Origin: a bacterium
Lineage (GTDB): Bacteria; Ratteibacteria; UBA8468
Length of the DNA stretch: 8,729 bases
Assembly: GCA_030672255.1 (NCBI GenBank)
Contig: DAOVGU010000248.1
Span: 1 to 8,729, forward strand
Direction of reading: 5' to 3'
The notes under the pieces are model-generated. The model did no database searches. It saw only the letters and a program-made list of their open reading frames with translations, and was not told where the DNA came from. The position numbers and the translations under genes were made by a program. How positions within the stretch are numbered: the first letter of the stretch is position 1; every line of letters begins with the position of its first letter. Shown in pieces: positions 1-6,285 of this stretch.

Positions 1-543
1 TTTATATAATTCTTCTTCATTAACCTTAGCTAAAAATGCATCTTTATCTATCCGTAAACTTAAAAAATCGTCCTTTTCCCTTATATCGGGATGGAGATAA
101 AAATAGTCCAATATTACTTTTTCAATATTTCCTATTTTAAATACTTTATTTTGAAAATTTAAAAGATCATAGCTAAAAAAGAGGGTTGGATTTATTTTTT
201 TATAAATGAATTTGCCGATGGAGGTCTCAAATTTATATGTCCTACGTGTAGAAATTGAGGTAATGGCATAAACGGCTTCGGGAATTAGATTGTAATAAGA
301 CAAAGCTGTCTCCAGAGAAATATAAGATGGTTTATAGATTCTATTGGCAATCTCAAAGAGAGCGCTCTCATTCAAATTTACATCAGAAAAGATATAACAA
401 CCTTTTAAAATCTTCTTAATATATCCTTTTTCTTGCCACTCATTTAGTCTTCTTCGGTGAAAATTGCTATCTACATTTCTAATGTCGCTGATAGAAAATA
501 CAACAAAATCTTTTAATGCCTCTTTTAATTCAATATACCTCAT
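1..543 (-). CDS. AbiEi-family antitoxin / winged-helix transcriptional repressor (partial, C-terminus beyond window)
   Basis: The frame is open from an ATG at 543 to the left edge, giving 181 residues with no stop, so the 3' end is missing. Residues 1-55 look like a winged helix: a short helical part (FSISDI, FHRRRLNEWQEKGYI) followed by a wing-like strand ending in GCYIFSD. Residues 60-150 match my memory of the core of AbiEi antitoxins, with YISLETALSYYNLIPEAVY at 74-92, a TSISTRRT strand, and the LFFSYDLL and KVILDYFYLHP segments. AbiEi proteins neutralise the AbiEii nucleotidyltransferase toxin in type IV toxin-antitoxin/abortive-infection pairs and repress their own operon. The toxin gene is expected downstream, beyond position 1, and was not seen. 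The gene is preceded by its own promoter and an inverted repeat, so it need not belong to the metabolic operon that ends 71 nt upstream. It could also be a solitary AbiEi-like regulator. The family call is fairly secure; function as an antitoxin is inferred. Confidence 0.8.
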   Translation of the reverse strand, partial: MRYIELKEALKDFVVFSISDIRNVDSNFHRRRLNEWQEKGYIKKILKGCYIFSDVNLNESALFEIANRIYKPSYISLETALSYYNLIPEAVYAITSISTRRTYKFETSIGKFIYKKINPTLFFSYDLLNFQNKVFKIGNIEKVILDYFYLHPDIREKDDFLSLRIDKDAFLAKVNEEELYK

Positions 544-555
544 TTTATTTCTCAA

Positions 556-575
556 AAGTGCTATTTTTAGCACTT
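556..575. promoter_or_regulatory. Perfect 8-bp inverted repeat, candidate AbiEi operator
   Basis: The arms AAGTGCTA (556-563) and TAGCACTT (568-575) are perfect reverse complements separated by TTTT. The repeat lies 13-32 nt upstream of the antitoxin start codon and, by hexamer spacing, covers about +3 to +22 of the predicted transcript. AbiEi proteins are known to bind inverted repeats in their own promoters, so an autoregulatory operator is the natural reading. As RNA it would form only an AT-rich hairpin with a short T-run, which makes a terminator less likely. Confidence 0.6.
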
Positions 576-584
576 ATACGAAAT

Positions 585-612
585 ATAATACCACATTTAG
601 ATTGAAAGTCAA
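585..612 (-). promoter_or_regulatory. Sigma-70-type promoter for the AbiEi gene
   Basis: Read on the minus strand, TTGACT (607-612) is a 5/6 match to the -35 consensus. It is followed after 16 nt by TATTAT (585-590), a 5/6 match to the -10 consensus. Transcription would start near 578, just before the inverted repeat at 556-575. The -35 box begins two bases after the stop codon of the preceding cyclase-family gene, so the antitoxin unit starts exactly where the metabolic operon ends. No convincing terminator separates them, so read-through is possible. Confidence 0.6.
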
Positions 613-614
613 GG

Positions 615-1250
615 TTATTCTTCAATCACTATTGCTCGACAGGGAAAACCGCAGGTATCTTTAATTCTGGGGGCAAGGGCGATAAGCCTAACTCTTCTCT
701 TTTTAATTTTCCTTAGGTTAACTAAAGGAGCCAAGATAAGTACCTTTTTCTTAAAAAGTTTATTTACTAAACCTTCCGATTTTCCTGGGTCATCATAGCA
801 GGGGATATCGGCTCCCAGAATAGATATCTTCTTTTCTAAGAGCCACTCCATCGCCTCTTTGCTAAAATGGGGGCTGCCGGTAACAAAATTTTTCTTCTTC
901 CAATTTCTCTCCCAGCCGGTAGAGATAAGAACAGTATCCCCTTTCTTTATCTTTATTCTGAAGGAAGCTAATTCTTTCTTCTCAATATGCTCTGACGGTT
1001 TCTTTGGTTTAAGTTTAAAGACAACCGCCTGGCTAATCAATTTTTTCAGAGGGATCTCATCAAGCGAGGGCTGATTGGGAAACCTGTGAGCAGATGTCTC
1101 TAAATAGGTTCCGATAATTGAGCCAACTGTAATGGAATAGTCCGTTTCTCCTTTGATACCGGTAAGTTTCTTTATTCTCACTTTTGGTAAAGGAGGGCCA
1201 TATGACCACATCTTCTCCTCAATCAAACCGCTTAAATCAATAATTTTCAT
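615..1250 (-). CDS. Cyclase-family (KynB/arylformamidase-like) protein with degenerate metal site
   Basis: This 211-residue protein has the usual length of the cyclase family (PF04199), whose members hydrolyse amide, lactone or lactam bonds using a divalent metal. Family landmarks are MKIIDLSGLIEEKMWSYGPP at the N-terminus, GTYLETSAHRF at 47-57, GDTVLISTGW at 104-113, PHFSKEAMEWLLEKKISILGAD at 127-148, and CGFPCRAIVI near the C-terminus. The canonical HxGTHxDxPxH motif reads I45-x-G-T-Y49-x-E51-x-S-x-H55, so only the last histidine is kept. The later His/Glu ligands appear to be N163 and A174. It may therefore bind metal differently, act without it, or not be catalytic. The ATG lies 8 nt after the dehydrogenase stop with no obvious Shine-Dalgarno, suggesting translational coupling. 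As the last gene of the operon it could open a ring produced by the upstream dehydrogenases; this is inference. Confidence 0.8.
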   Translation of the reverse strand: MKIIDLSGLIEEKMWSYGPPLPKVRIKKLTGIKGETDYSITVGSIIGTYLETSAHRFPNQPSLDEIPLKKLISQAVVFKLKPKKPSEHIEKKELASFRIKIKKGDTVLISTGWERNWKKKNFVTGSPHFSKEAMEWLLEKKISILGADIPCYDDPGKSEGLVNKLFKKKVLILAPLVNLRKIKKRRVRLIALAPRIKDTCGFPCRAIVIEE

Positions 1251-1258
1251 CAGTTTAT

Positions 1259-2281
1259 TTAAGGAAAAACAAGCGCCTTCATAAAGCCGGCTGGCTTTTC
1301 TGCCATTGCTTTGAATCCATCAATGATATTTTCCAATTTCAGACGCATAGAGATAAGGGGCTTTAGATTGATTTTTCCGGAAGTTAAAATTTGTAAGGCT
1401 CTGGGAAAGGTGTAAGGATTAACCCAGGAACCCAAGATGGTAAGTTCTTTAGATAAAACATCAAAGGGAATAAATTTTGCCTCCTTCCCTTCCGGGCAAA
1501 AGCCAAAGATAAGGATTCTCCCTCCTTTCTTTGCCAGGGAAAACGATTCTTCTACCGTTTCTGTCTTTCCCACCGCTTCAATTACTATATCTACTCCCGA
1601 ACCATTGGTTAGACGAAGAACATCTTCCTTGGCCTGAGAGAAAGATTGGGATTTAATTGTATCGGTAGCGCCAGATTTTTTAGCTAAATCAAGTTTCCAT
1701 TGAGAACGGGAAATTACAATCAATCTACTTGCCCCAGAATTTTTAAGCATCTGGGTGAAGATTTGGCCCATTATGCCGGCGCCAATGATGGCAACCGTCT
1801 CTCCGGGCTTGATTGCTGCTTTATCGAGACAATGAACTGCACAGGAGACCGGTTCGGTAAAGGAAGCGGTCTCATCATCTAAACCTTGAGGAATTTTATA
1901 GGTTCCCTTTTCTCCACAGACAGCATATTCGGCAAATCCTCCATCCCTCAAAACTCCGTAAGCGGCTAAATTGTTGCAGAAACAGGGTTGAGCAGACCGA
2001 CACCAGTCACAGGCGCCACAGCTTTCATTGGGGTCAGGAACAACCTTATCCCCTACCTTTAAATTTTTAACCTCTCTTCCTACTTCTACCACTTCTCCCA
2101 CAAATTCATGGCCTAAAATCACCGGGCAGTTTGCGGTGTAATCCCCTTTATAAAGTTTTAAATCGGTCCCGCAGATTCCACAACAGTTTACCTTGATTAA
2201 AACCTCGTTATCTTTTGGTTTAGGTTGAGGAACATCTTTTACTACTAATTTTTCTATCCCTTCTAAAACTGCCGCTTTCAT
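1259..2281 (-). CDS. Zinc-dependent medium-chain alcohol/polyol dehydrogenase
   Basis: This 340-residue MDR enzyme oxidises a secondary alcohol to a ketone, or the reverse, in the manner of sorbitol and threonine dehydrogenases. Catalytic zinc ligands are visible as C37 (GICGTD), H58 (GHE) and E143 (FTEP). The structural zinc lobe has C88, C91, C94 and C102 with canonical spacing. The Rossmann motif is GAGIMG at 167-172. The second beta strand ends in S191-R192-S193 rather than an acidic residue, which usually favours NADP(H) over NAD(H). The ATG overlaps the upstream Gfo2 stop as ATGA, and a very strong AAGGAGGGTGAT ribosome binding site lies inside the end of that gene, so the two products should be made in proportion. 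The substrate is not identifiable; a keto or hydroxy intermediate handed over from Gfo2 is plausible. The fold assignment is very secure. Confidence 0.93.
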   Translation of the reverse strand: MKAAVLEGIEKLVVKDVPQPKPKDNEVLIKVNCCGICGTDLKLYKGDYTANCPVILGHEFVGEVVEVGREVKNLKVGDKVVPDPNESCGACDWCRSAQPCFCNNLAAYGVLRDGGFAEYAVCGEKGTYKIPQGLDDETASFTEPVSCAVHCLDKAAIKPGETVAIIGAGIMGQIFTQMLKNSGASRLIVISRSQWKLDLAKKSGATDTIKSQSFSQAKEDVLRLTNGSGVDIVIEAVGKTETVEESFSLAKKGGRILIFGFCPEGKEAKFIPFDVLSKELTILGSWVNPYTFPRALQILTSGKINLKPLISMRLKLENIIDGFKAMAEKPAGFMKALVFP

Positions 2282-3264
2282 AGTTCTATCACCCTCCTTT
2301 CCTTTAAAGATTTATCTATTGCCTCAATTATTCTGGTTACTTCTAATCCATCATTCCCATCAGGAGAAATTTCTTTATTATTTAATACACAGTCAATGAA
2401 ATATTTTATCGGTTCCTCTTCGGTAACAAAGTCATAAAGAAGGGGAGTTTTATATTTATCGGTAGAGATTTCAATTCCTTCGTTATCTCCATTGACTCCA
2501 ATCCTCCCTTTTTCCCCATAAATCTCTATCTTAAATTCTATCAAATTATTCCGCCAGGAACTTGGTAGAATCCAGGAGGACTCAAAAGTGGCAATACTCT
2601 CAGAAAATTCCACTTGCGCCTGGATAGTATCATAAGCCTCGATACCCCTTTTTCTTAACACCTCTTTTTTGCCTTGAGCAAACACTCTCTTTGCTTCCTG
2701 CTCAAATAGCCACCTGACTAAGTCTATCGTATGGGGAAAGAGGAACCATTGAGGTCCCGATTTATCTGCCCAGGAAAGCATCTGGGTCGGAACGGTGATT
2801 AAATCACTCAGGCGCGCAAAAGCGCTCACTGGTTTTCCAATCTCTCCTTTCCGGATAATCTCCTTTGCTTTGGCTACTGGTGGATACCAGCGATTATGGA
2901 AGTTGACCATCAGTTTTCTGCCTACTCTCTTTTGTGCCTCTAAAATCTGCTGACATTCCCTAACTGATGTCGCCATCGGTTTCTCAACTAAAATATGCTT
3001 ACCCGCTTTTAACATCTTTATCGCCGGCTCGGTATGGGCAAAGTCCGGAGTAGCGATAGAGACGAGTTTTATCCTTTTATCTTTGGCAATCTCCTCTAAA
3101 TCTGTGGTATAAGGAACCTGATATTTTTCTCCGATTTTTTTTGCTCTCTCCTTACTTCTACTCCAAACCTTAAGCAAATTTACCCGAGAATCCTTCAGGT
3201 AGGTTCTAACATGAATCTCTCCGTAACCTCCTACCCCAATTACTGCTGCTCCTATTCCTCCCAT
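2278..3264 (-). CDS. Gfo/Idh/MocA-family oxidoreductase (Gfo2)
   Basis: This 328-residue protein is a pyridine-nucleotide oxidoreductase of the glucose-fructose oxidoreductase/inositol dehydrogenase family. The N-terminal Rossmann domain has GVGGYG at 10-15, ATPDFAH at 71-77, and the hallmark VEKPMA at 93-98, with K95 as the expected catalytic lysine. The C-terminal substrate domain carries GPQWFLFPHTIDLVRW at 170-185, with H178 and D181. Strand 2 ends S35-R36-S37, pointing to NADP(H); its paralogue at 4424-5455 has an aspartate there. The aspartate that normally lies four residues before the catalytic histidine is replaced by phenylalanine (F174). GGGAGA precedes the ATG. The start of the zinc dehydrogenase overlaps its stop by 4 nt. 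It likely oxidises or reduces a ring hydroxyl on a sugar or cyclitol; the substrate is unknown. Confidence 0.92.
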   Translation of the reverse strand: MGGIGAAVIGVGGYGEIHVRTYLKDSRVNLLKVWSRSKERAKKIGEKYQVPYTTDLEEIAKDKRIKLVSIATPDFAHTEPAIKMLKAGKHILVEKPMATSVRECQQILEAQKRVGRKLMVNFHNRWYPPVAKAKEIIRKGEIGKPVSAFARLSDLITVPTQMLSWADKSGPQWFLFPHTIDLVRWLFEQEAKRVFAQGKKEVLRKRGIEAYDTIQAQVEFSESIATFESSWILPSSWRNNLIEFKIEIYGEKGRIGVNGDNEGIEISTDKYKTPLLYDFVTEEEPIKYFIDCVLNNKEISPDGNDGLEVTRIIEAIDKSLKERRVIEL

Positions 3265-3312
3265 TCGAGTTCTCCCTAATGTAGCCTCTTCAACACCCTT
3301 GCTATTATTTTT

Positions 3313-4422
3313 TTAAGCCTCTTGCCTATATTTCTTGGCAAAATTGAGAAAGTGCTCCACATTTTCTTGAGGAGTATTCCAGGCAATTGAACAACCTGTT
3401 CCCAAGATAAAGCCTGGGGTGTTCTTGCCAATCTTAAGCATCCTTTTGACTTCTGATTCTATCTCTTCCTTGCTTCCCCTAATCAATAATCCCACAGCAT
3501 CAAAGTTACTTATTATAGCTACTCTACCTTTGATATGTTCTACAATGTTCTCAATATCTAAAATATCGTATCCTCTCAATGGCATCTCTGGCCAGATACA
3601 ACTTACTCCCGTCGCTATTATTTCTTCAATTATAGGGATGATATTTCCACCGATTTCAAAGCAGGTATATACTCCCTTAGGAACTCTTTCTAACAGTTGT
3701 CGGTGATATGGTAGTATAACTTTACGGTATGTCTCTGGTGATATTACATCGGCTCCAGAGAGATACTCGCAGATAGAGATAAACTTTATTCCAATCTTAT
3801 GGAGAGCATGTGCATGAGCAATAGAAATGTCTACCATCTTCTGGAACAATTTTTGCAATATGTCAGGCTTCTCTATTAAATTTAGGAGATACTTCTCCAT
3901 TCCTGTGAGGTTAGCAGCTCTTCCGGTTACGCCTCCAATAGCTCCTGTTACCATTATTTCTTTACCTTTTTTCTCATTCAATATCTCTAAAACCTGGAGT
4001 TGCCCACTCTTTATAATCTCTTCAGGAGTTTTCTCTGCTTCTTTTTCCAACATTTCTAAGGTTTCTTCTAAAGAGAAACTCTTCAAAACCCACCGATGTT
4101 CTTCCCAGTCAGAGAAGAACTCCTTTTCTCCTGTTTTTAAATCGGTTACTTGGTATCCCTCTTTAACTCGAAGAATAGAACGTTCCTTAAACCACCTTGT
4201 ATCTTTTCCACCTATAGGATATATCCAATCAGCAGGGTATTTCTCATAACATTTTAAATACATCTTTGCCATTTTCTTGCTATCAGCAACACAAATGTCT
4301 GCCAAGGTATAACCTGCAGCAATAGGTGAGAAACAATTATATCCACCCAAATGGGGAGCGATAGGAACATAATCGGACTGTTCCAATCTCAAAGCGGATT
4401 CAAACCTCTCTTTTGAGCTCAT
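3313..4422 (-). CDS. Uroporphyrinogen-decarboxylase-like (UroD/MtaA superfamily) protein
   Basis: This 369-residue protein has the UroD/methyltransferase TIM-barrel layout. It starts with the family-typical SSKERFESALRLEQSDYVPIA at 2-22, has GGVTGRAANLTGMEKYLLNL near 163-182, SGADVISPETYRKVILPYHRQ around 222-242, and ends with GTGCSIAWNTPQENVEHF at 341-358. Superfamily members include haem-pathway UroD and corrinoid-dependent methyltransferases with a zinc H-x-C...C motif. Here the H-x-C position reads E256-I-G258, although C254 and the C-terminal C344 are present, so methyltransferase zinc chemistry is doubtful. It is too divergent to be HemE, no haem gene is nearby, and no corrinoid-binding protein is present. 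Its start is one base after the Gfo1 stop, with AGAGGC inside that gene as ribosome binding site. Lying between two Gfo/Idh enzymes, it probably acts on the same sugar- or cyclitol-like intermediate. The reaction is unknown. Confidence 0.88.
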   Translation of the reverse strand: MSSKERFESALRLEQSDYVPIAPHLGGYNCFSPIAAGYTLADICVADSKKMAKMYLKCYEKYPADWIYPIGGKDTRWFKERSILRVKEGYQVTDLKTGEKEFFSDWEEHRWVLKSFSLEETLEMLEKEAEKTPEEIIKSGQLQVLEILNEKKGKEIMVTGAIGGVTGRAANLTGMEKYLLNLIEKPDILQKLFQKMVDISIAHAHALHKIGIKFISICEYLSGADVISPETYRKVILPYHRQLLERVPKGVYTCFEIGGNIIPIIEEIIATGVSCIWPEMPLRGYDILDIENIVEHIKGRVAIISNFDAVGLLIRGSKEEIESEVKRMLKIGKNTPGFILGTGCSIAWNTPQENVEHFLNFAKKYRQEA

Positions 4423-4423
4423 T

Positions 4424-5455
4424 TTAAAATTCTGCCTCTTCTATCTTTACCACCCTTTTTTCTAAGATGGACTTTTCAATGGCGGCAATTATCTTGGTGA
4501 TGGCCAGTCCATCCTCTGCAGAGGCTTCGGGTATCCTGTTATTAAGAATTGAATCAACGAAATGGAGAATTGGCTCATGGAAGAAGCCTATGGTTTTACC
4601 AAAGGCATTCTGCTCGGAAAGAGCAAAAGGATAGGCAAACTTTTCTCCGGCGATATCAATTCCTTGATGATCACCTTTAATTCCTATCCTGCTCTTAGTA
4701 CCAAGAAGCTCTATCTTGAAATCGATGAGAGAAGGCCAGGACTCAGGAAGTACCCAGGAGGTCTCAAAGGTGACAGAACCGCTCTTATTAAATTTCACCA
4801 TCGCCTGGATCGCATCATAAATATCAATTCCTCGCTTTTTTAGTATTCCGCTGTGGCCAAAAGCATAGACCTCTTCTACCTCCTCATCTAACAGCCACCT
4901 TACCAAATCTATTAAATGGGGAAAAAGAAACCATTGGGGACCGGTTTGAGCTGCCCAGGAGACCATCTTTGTGGGAACAAATAGGGTATTACTTAAGCGT
5001 CCATAACCAACTACGAGTCTACCAAAATTACCTCCTTTTATCTCCTTTTTGGCTTCAAGGAAGAGAGGGCTCCAGCGATTCTGAAAATCGACCATCAATC
5101 GGACACCTTTTTCCTTTGCTTTCTCTACCATCTCTTTGCTCTCTGCTACCTTCATCGCCAAAGGCTTTTCACAGAGAACATCCTTTCCTACCTCAAGCAT
5201 TTGCATTACCGGTTCATAATGAGCAAAATCAGGGGTAACAACACTCACCGCCTTTATCTCCGGATTTTCAGCCAATCTTTGGCTTTCGGTGGTGTACTGG
5301 CAGCCATACCTCTTGGCTATCTTTTTTGCTCGAGCCCCATTTATATCGCAGATAGCTACAAGTTCCGATTTCTCATATTCGGAATAGGCCTTTGCGTGTA
5401 CCTCCCCAATCAACCCTGCTCCGATAACTCCTACTTTTACCCTTTCTGTTTGCAT
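4424..5455 (-). CDS. Gfo/Idh/MocA-family oxidoreductase (Gfo1)
   Basis: This 343-residue protein is a clear paralogue of Gfo2, similar along its whole length. The Rossmann motif is GAGLIG at 12-17, strand 2 ends in D37 (AICD), typical of NAD(H) use, VTPDFAH lies at 73-79, and CEKPLA at 95-100 with catalytic K97. The C-terminal domain has GPQWFLFPHLIDLVRW at 172-187, with H180 and D183. As in Gfo2, the aspartate expected four residues before the histidine is phenylalanine (F176). GGGGAGC lies 9 nt before the ATG. The short gap in front contains a nested inverted repeat and a possible promoter, so this gene may head a second transcription unit running to the cyclase gene. The UroD-like gene follows after one base. 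Expected role: NAD-linked oxidation of a ring hydroxyl. The substrate is not deducible. Confidence 0.92.
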   Translation of the reverse strand: MQTERVKVGVIGAGLIGEVHAKAYSEYEKSELVAICDINGARAKKIAKRYGCQYTTESQRLAENPEIKAVSVVTPDFAHYEPVMQMLEVGKDVLCEKPLAMKVAESKEMVEKAKEKGVRLMVDFQNRWSPLFLEAKKEIKGGNFGRLVVGYGRLSNTLFVPTKMVSWAAQTGPQWFLFPHLIDLVRWLLDEEVEEVYAFGHSGILKKRGIDIYDAIQAMVKFNKSGSVTFETSWVLPESWPSLIDFKIELLGTKSRIGIKGDHQGIDIAGEKFAYPFALSEQNAFGKTIGFFHEPILHFVDSILNNRIPEASAEDGLAITKIIAAIEKSILEKRVVKIEEAEF

Positions 5456-5494
5456 AATTAGCTCCCCATCTTAATTTTTTATAAGACTAATTAT
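5454..5494 (-). promoter_or_regulatory. Nested inverted repeat spanning the Gfo1 start region
   Basis: Perfect 8-bp arms ATAATTAG (5454-5461) and CTAATTAT (5487-5494) are 25 nt apart and fill the whole gap between amidohydrolase B and Gfo1, including part of the start codon. Read on the minus strand, a second pair TCTTA/TAAGA nests directly inside the 5' arm, leaving TGGGGAG, the ribosome binding site, as a one-sided bulge. The arms could be an operator around the promoter at 5478-5506 or an RNA structure affecting translation. The stem is AT-rich and weak, so chance remains possible. Confidence 0.35.
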
Positions 5495-5506
5495 TTATTT
5501 TCCCAA
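5478..5506 (-). promoter_or_regulatory. Possible internal promoter in front of Gfo1
   Basis: On the minus strand TTGGGA (5501-5506; 4/6 to the -35 consensus) and TATAAA (5478-5483; 5/6 to the -10 consensus) are exactly 17 nt apart. Initiation would fall near 5471, about 16 nt before the Gfo1 start codon. The -35 box sits in the last codons of amidohydrolase B. AT-rich DNA gives such matches by chance, but the position between the loosely spaced first half and the tighter second half of the operon is apt. Confidence 0.4.
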
Positions 5507-6241
5507 TTTTAAGGAGAAAACTCTCTGAGCAGTTTTCCATAATATTTTTTCTTCATCTTCCTTTGGCAGTTTCATTACTTGAATTCTTTTCAACATCACA
5601 CTGGGGTGATGCAAAGGACAGTCTGAGCCAAATATTATCCGGTCTGTCCCGATCATCTCTATTGTCTTTTCCAATTTACCCGCTTCATATTCGACCGAAA
5701 TCTCAATATAAAGTTGGGGATAATCTTTAGCCACCTGGGCTACTTCCCGATCAGAAAAAATTCCTCCATGGCCAATCACCAATATTAAATCAGGGAATTT
5801 CTCAGCCGCATCTTTAATAGCTTGGGCTCCGCTTAGAGGATCACCGCCAGTGGAATGAGTCAAAATAGGTATTTGTTGCTCTTCACAAATTTTCAGTACC
5901 GGTTCAGCTAATTGGGAATGTAAGGAATAATGATGGAGATTAGGATGAAGTTTAACCCCGATAAAACCTTTTTGGCGCCAATTTTTCAATTCCTTTAAAG
6001 CCTCATCAGGAAGTAACGGATTAACTACGAGGTAAGGCAAAATTTCTTTGTATTGCTTCGAAGCTGCCAACGCTTCTTTATTTCCTTCTGGACAATCATA
6101 TAGCAAGGATTTAGCTGAACTAACTAAAGCATAATCCATTCCTTCGTCTCTTAATATCTGAACCACTTTTTCTAATTTCGATTCAGCGAAGGGATAGGAA
6201 GCAGAGAAATTACCTATATGTACATGCGCATCAATAATCAT
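5495..6241 (-). CDS. Amidohydrolase-2 family metal-dependent hydrolase (amidohydrolase B)
   Basis: This 248-residue TIM-barrel enzyme belongs to the amidohydrolase_2 group (PF04909), which contains ACMSD-type decarboxylases, lactonases and related hydrolases. All expected metal and catalytic positions are present: H6 and H8 in MIIDAHVH, K97 and H99 in GFIGVKLHP, H129 in ILTHSTGGD, H158 in VIGHGG, and D207 in IIFGSDCPL. The C-terminal TAQRVFSL resembles the usual NAxRLF end. It is shorter than many relatives (around 280-330 residues) but has every core motif, so it looks complete and active. The MIIDAH start is the family norm; only a weak AAAAGG precedes it. It lies 44 nt after the aminotransferase and 39 nt before Gfo1. 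Hydrolysis of a lactone or amide, or decarboxylation, would fit a pathway with dehydrogenases and an aminotransferase. The specific substrate is unknown. Confidence 0.9.
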   Translation of the reverse strand: MIIDAHVHIGNFSASYPFAESKLEKVVQILRDEGMDYALVSSAKSLLYDCPEGNKEALAASKQYKEILPYLVVNPLLPDEALKELKNWRQKGFIGVKLHPNLHHYSLHSQLAEPVLKICEEQQIPILTHSTGGDPLSGAQAIKDAAEKFPDLILVIGHGGIFSDREVAQVAKDYPQLYIEISVEYEAGKLEKTIEMIGTDRIIFGSDCPLHHPSVMLKRIQVMKLPKEDEEKILWKTAQRVFSLKLGK

Positions 6242-6285
6242 TTTGGCCTTTTATTCTTTGATTTCACCAGTAAATTAATTTCATT

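Noticed and set aside
556..575. Inverted repeat as an intrinsic terminator of the metabolic operon
   Set aside because: The stem has only three G-C pairs and the T-run after it is four bases, half of them within the stem. Its placement at the AbiEi start site fits an operator better.
464..664. Plus-strand 66-codon frame across the AbiEi start and promoter
   Set aside because: It lies antisense to the AbiEi gene and its promoter, has no ribosome binding site or family likeness, and reads as low-complexity AT-rich translation.
859..1074. Plus-strand 71-codon frame opposite the cyclase gene
   Set aside because: Hydrophobic, Phe-rich translation arises from the complement of lysine-rich codons; no start signals.
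3827..4249. Plus-strand 140-codon frame inside the UroD-like gene
   Set aside because: It is the complement of a well-supported conserved coding region; its translation is rich in Ser/Phe/Ile without recognisable motifs.
3313..4422. UroD-like gene as the haem-pathway uroporphyrinogen decarboxylase HemE, and the aminotransferase as HemL
   Set aside because: Both belong to the right superfamilies, but they are divergent from the haem enzymes and sit among sugar-type dehydrogenases and hydrolases with no other haem genes.
4562..5461. Four-way overlap of plus-strand frames opposite Gfo1
   Set aside because: All are antisense shadows of a gene with complete family motifs. They lack ribosome binding sites and plausible protein composition.
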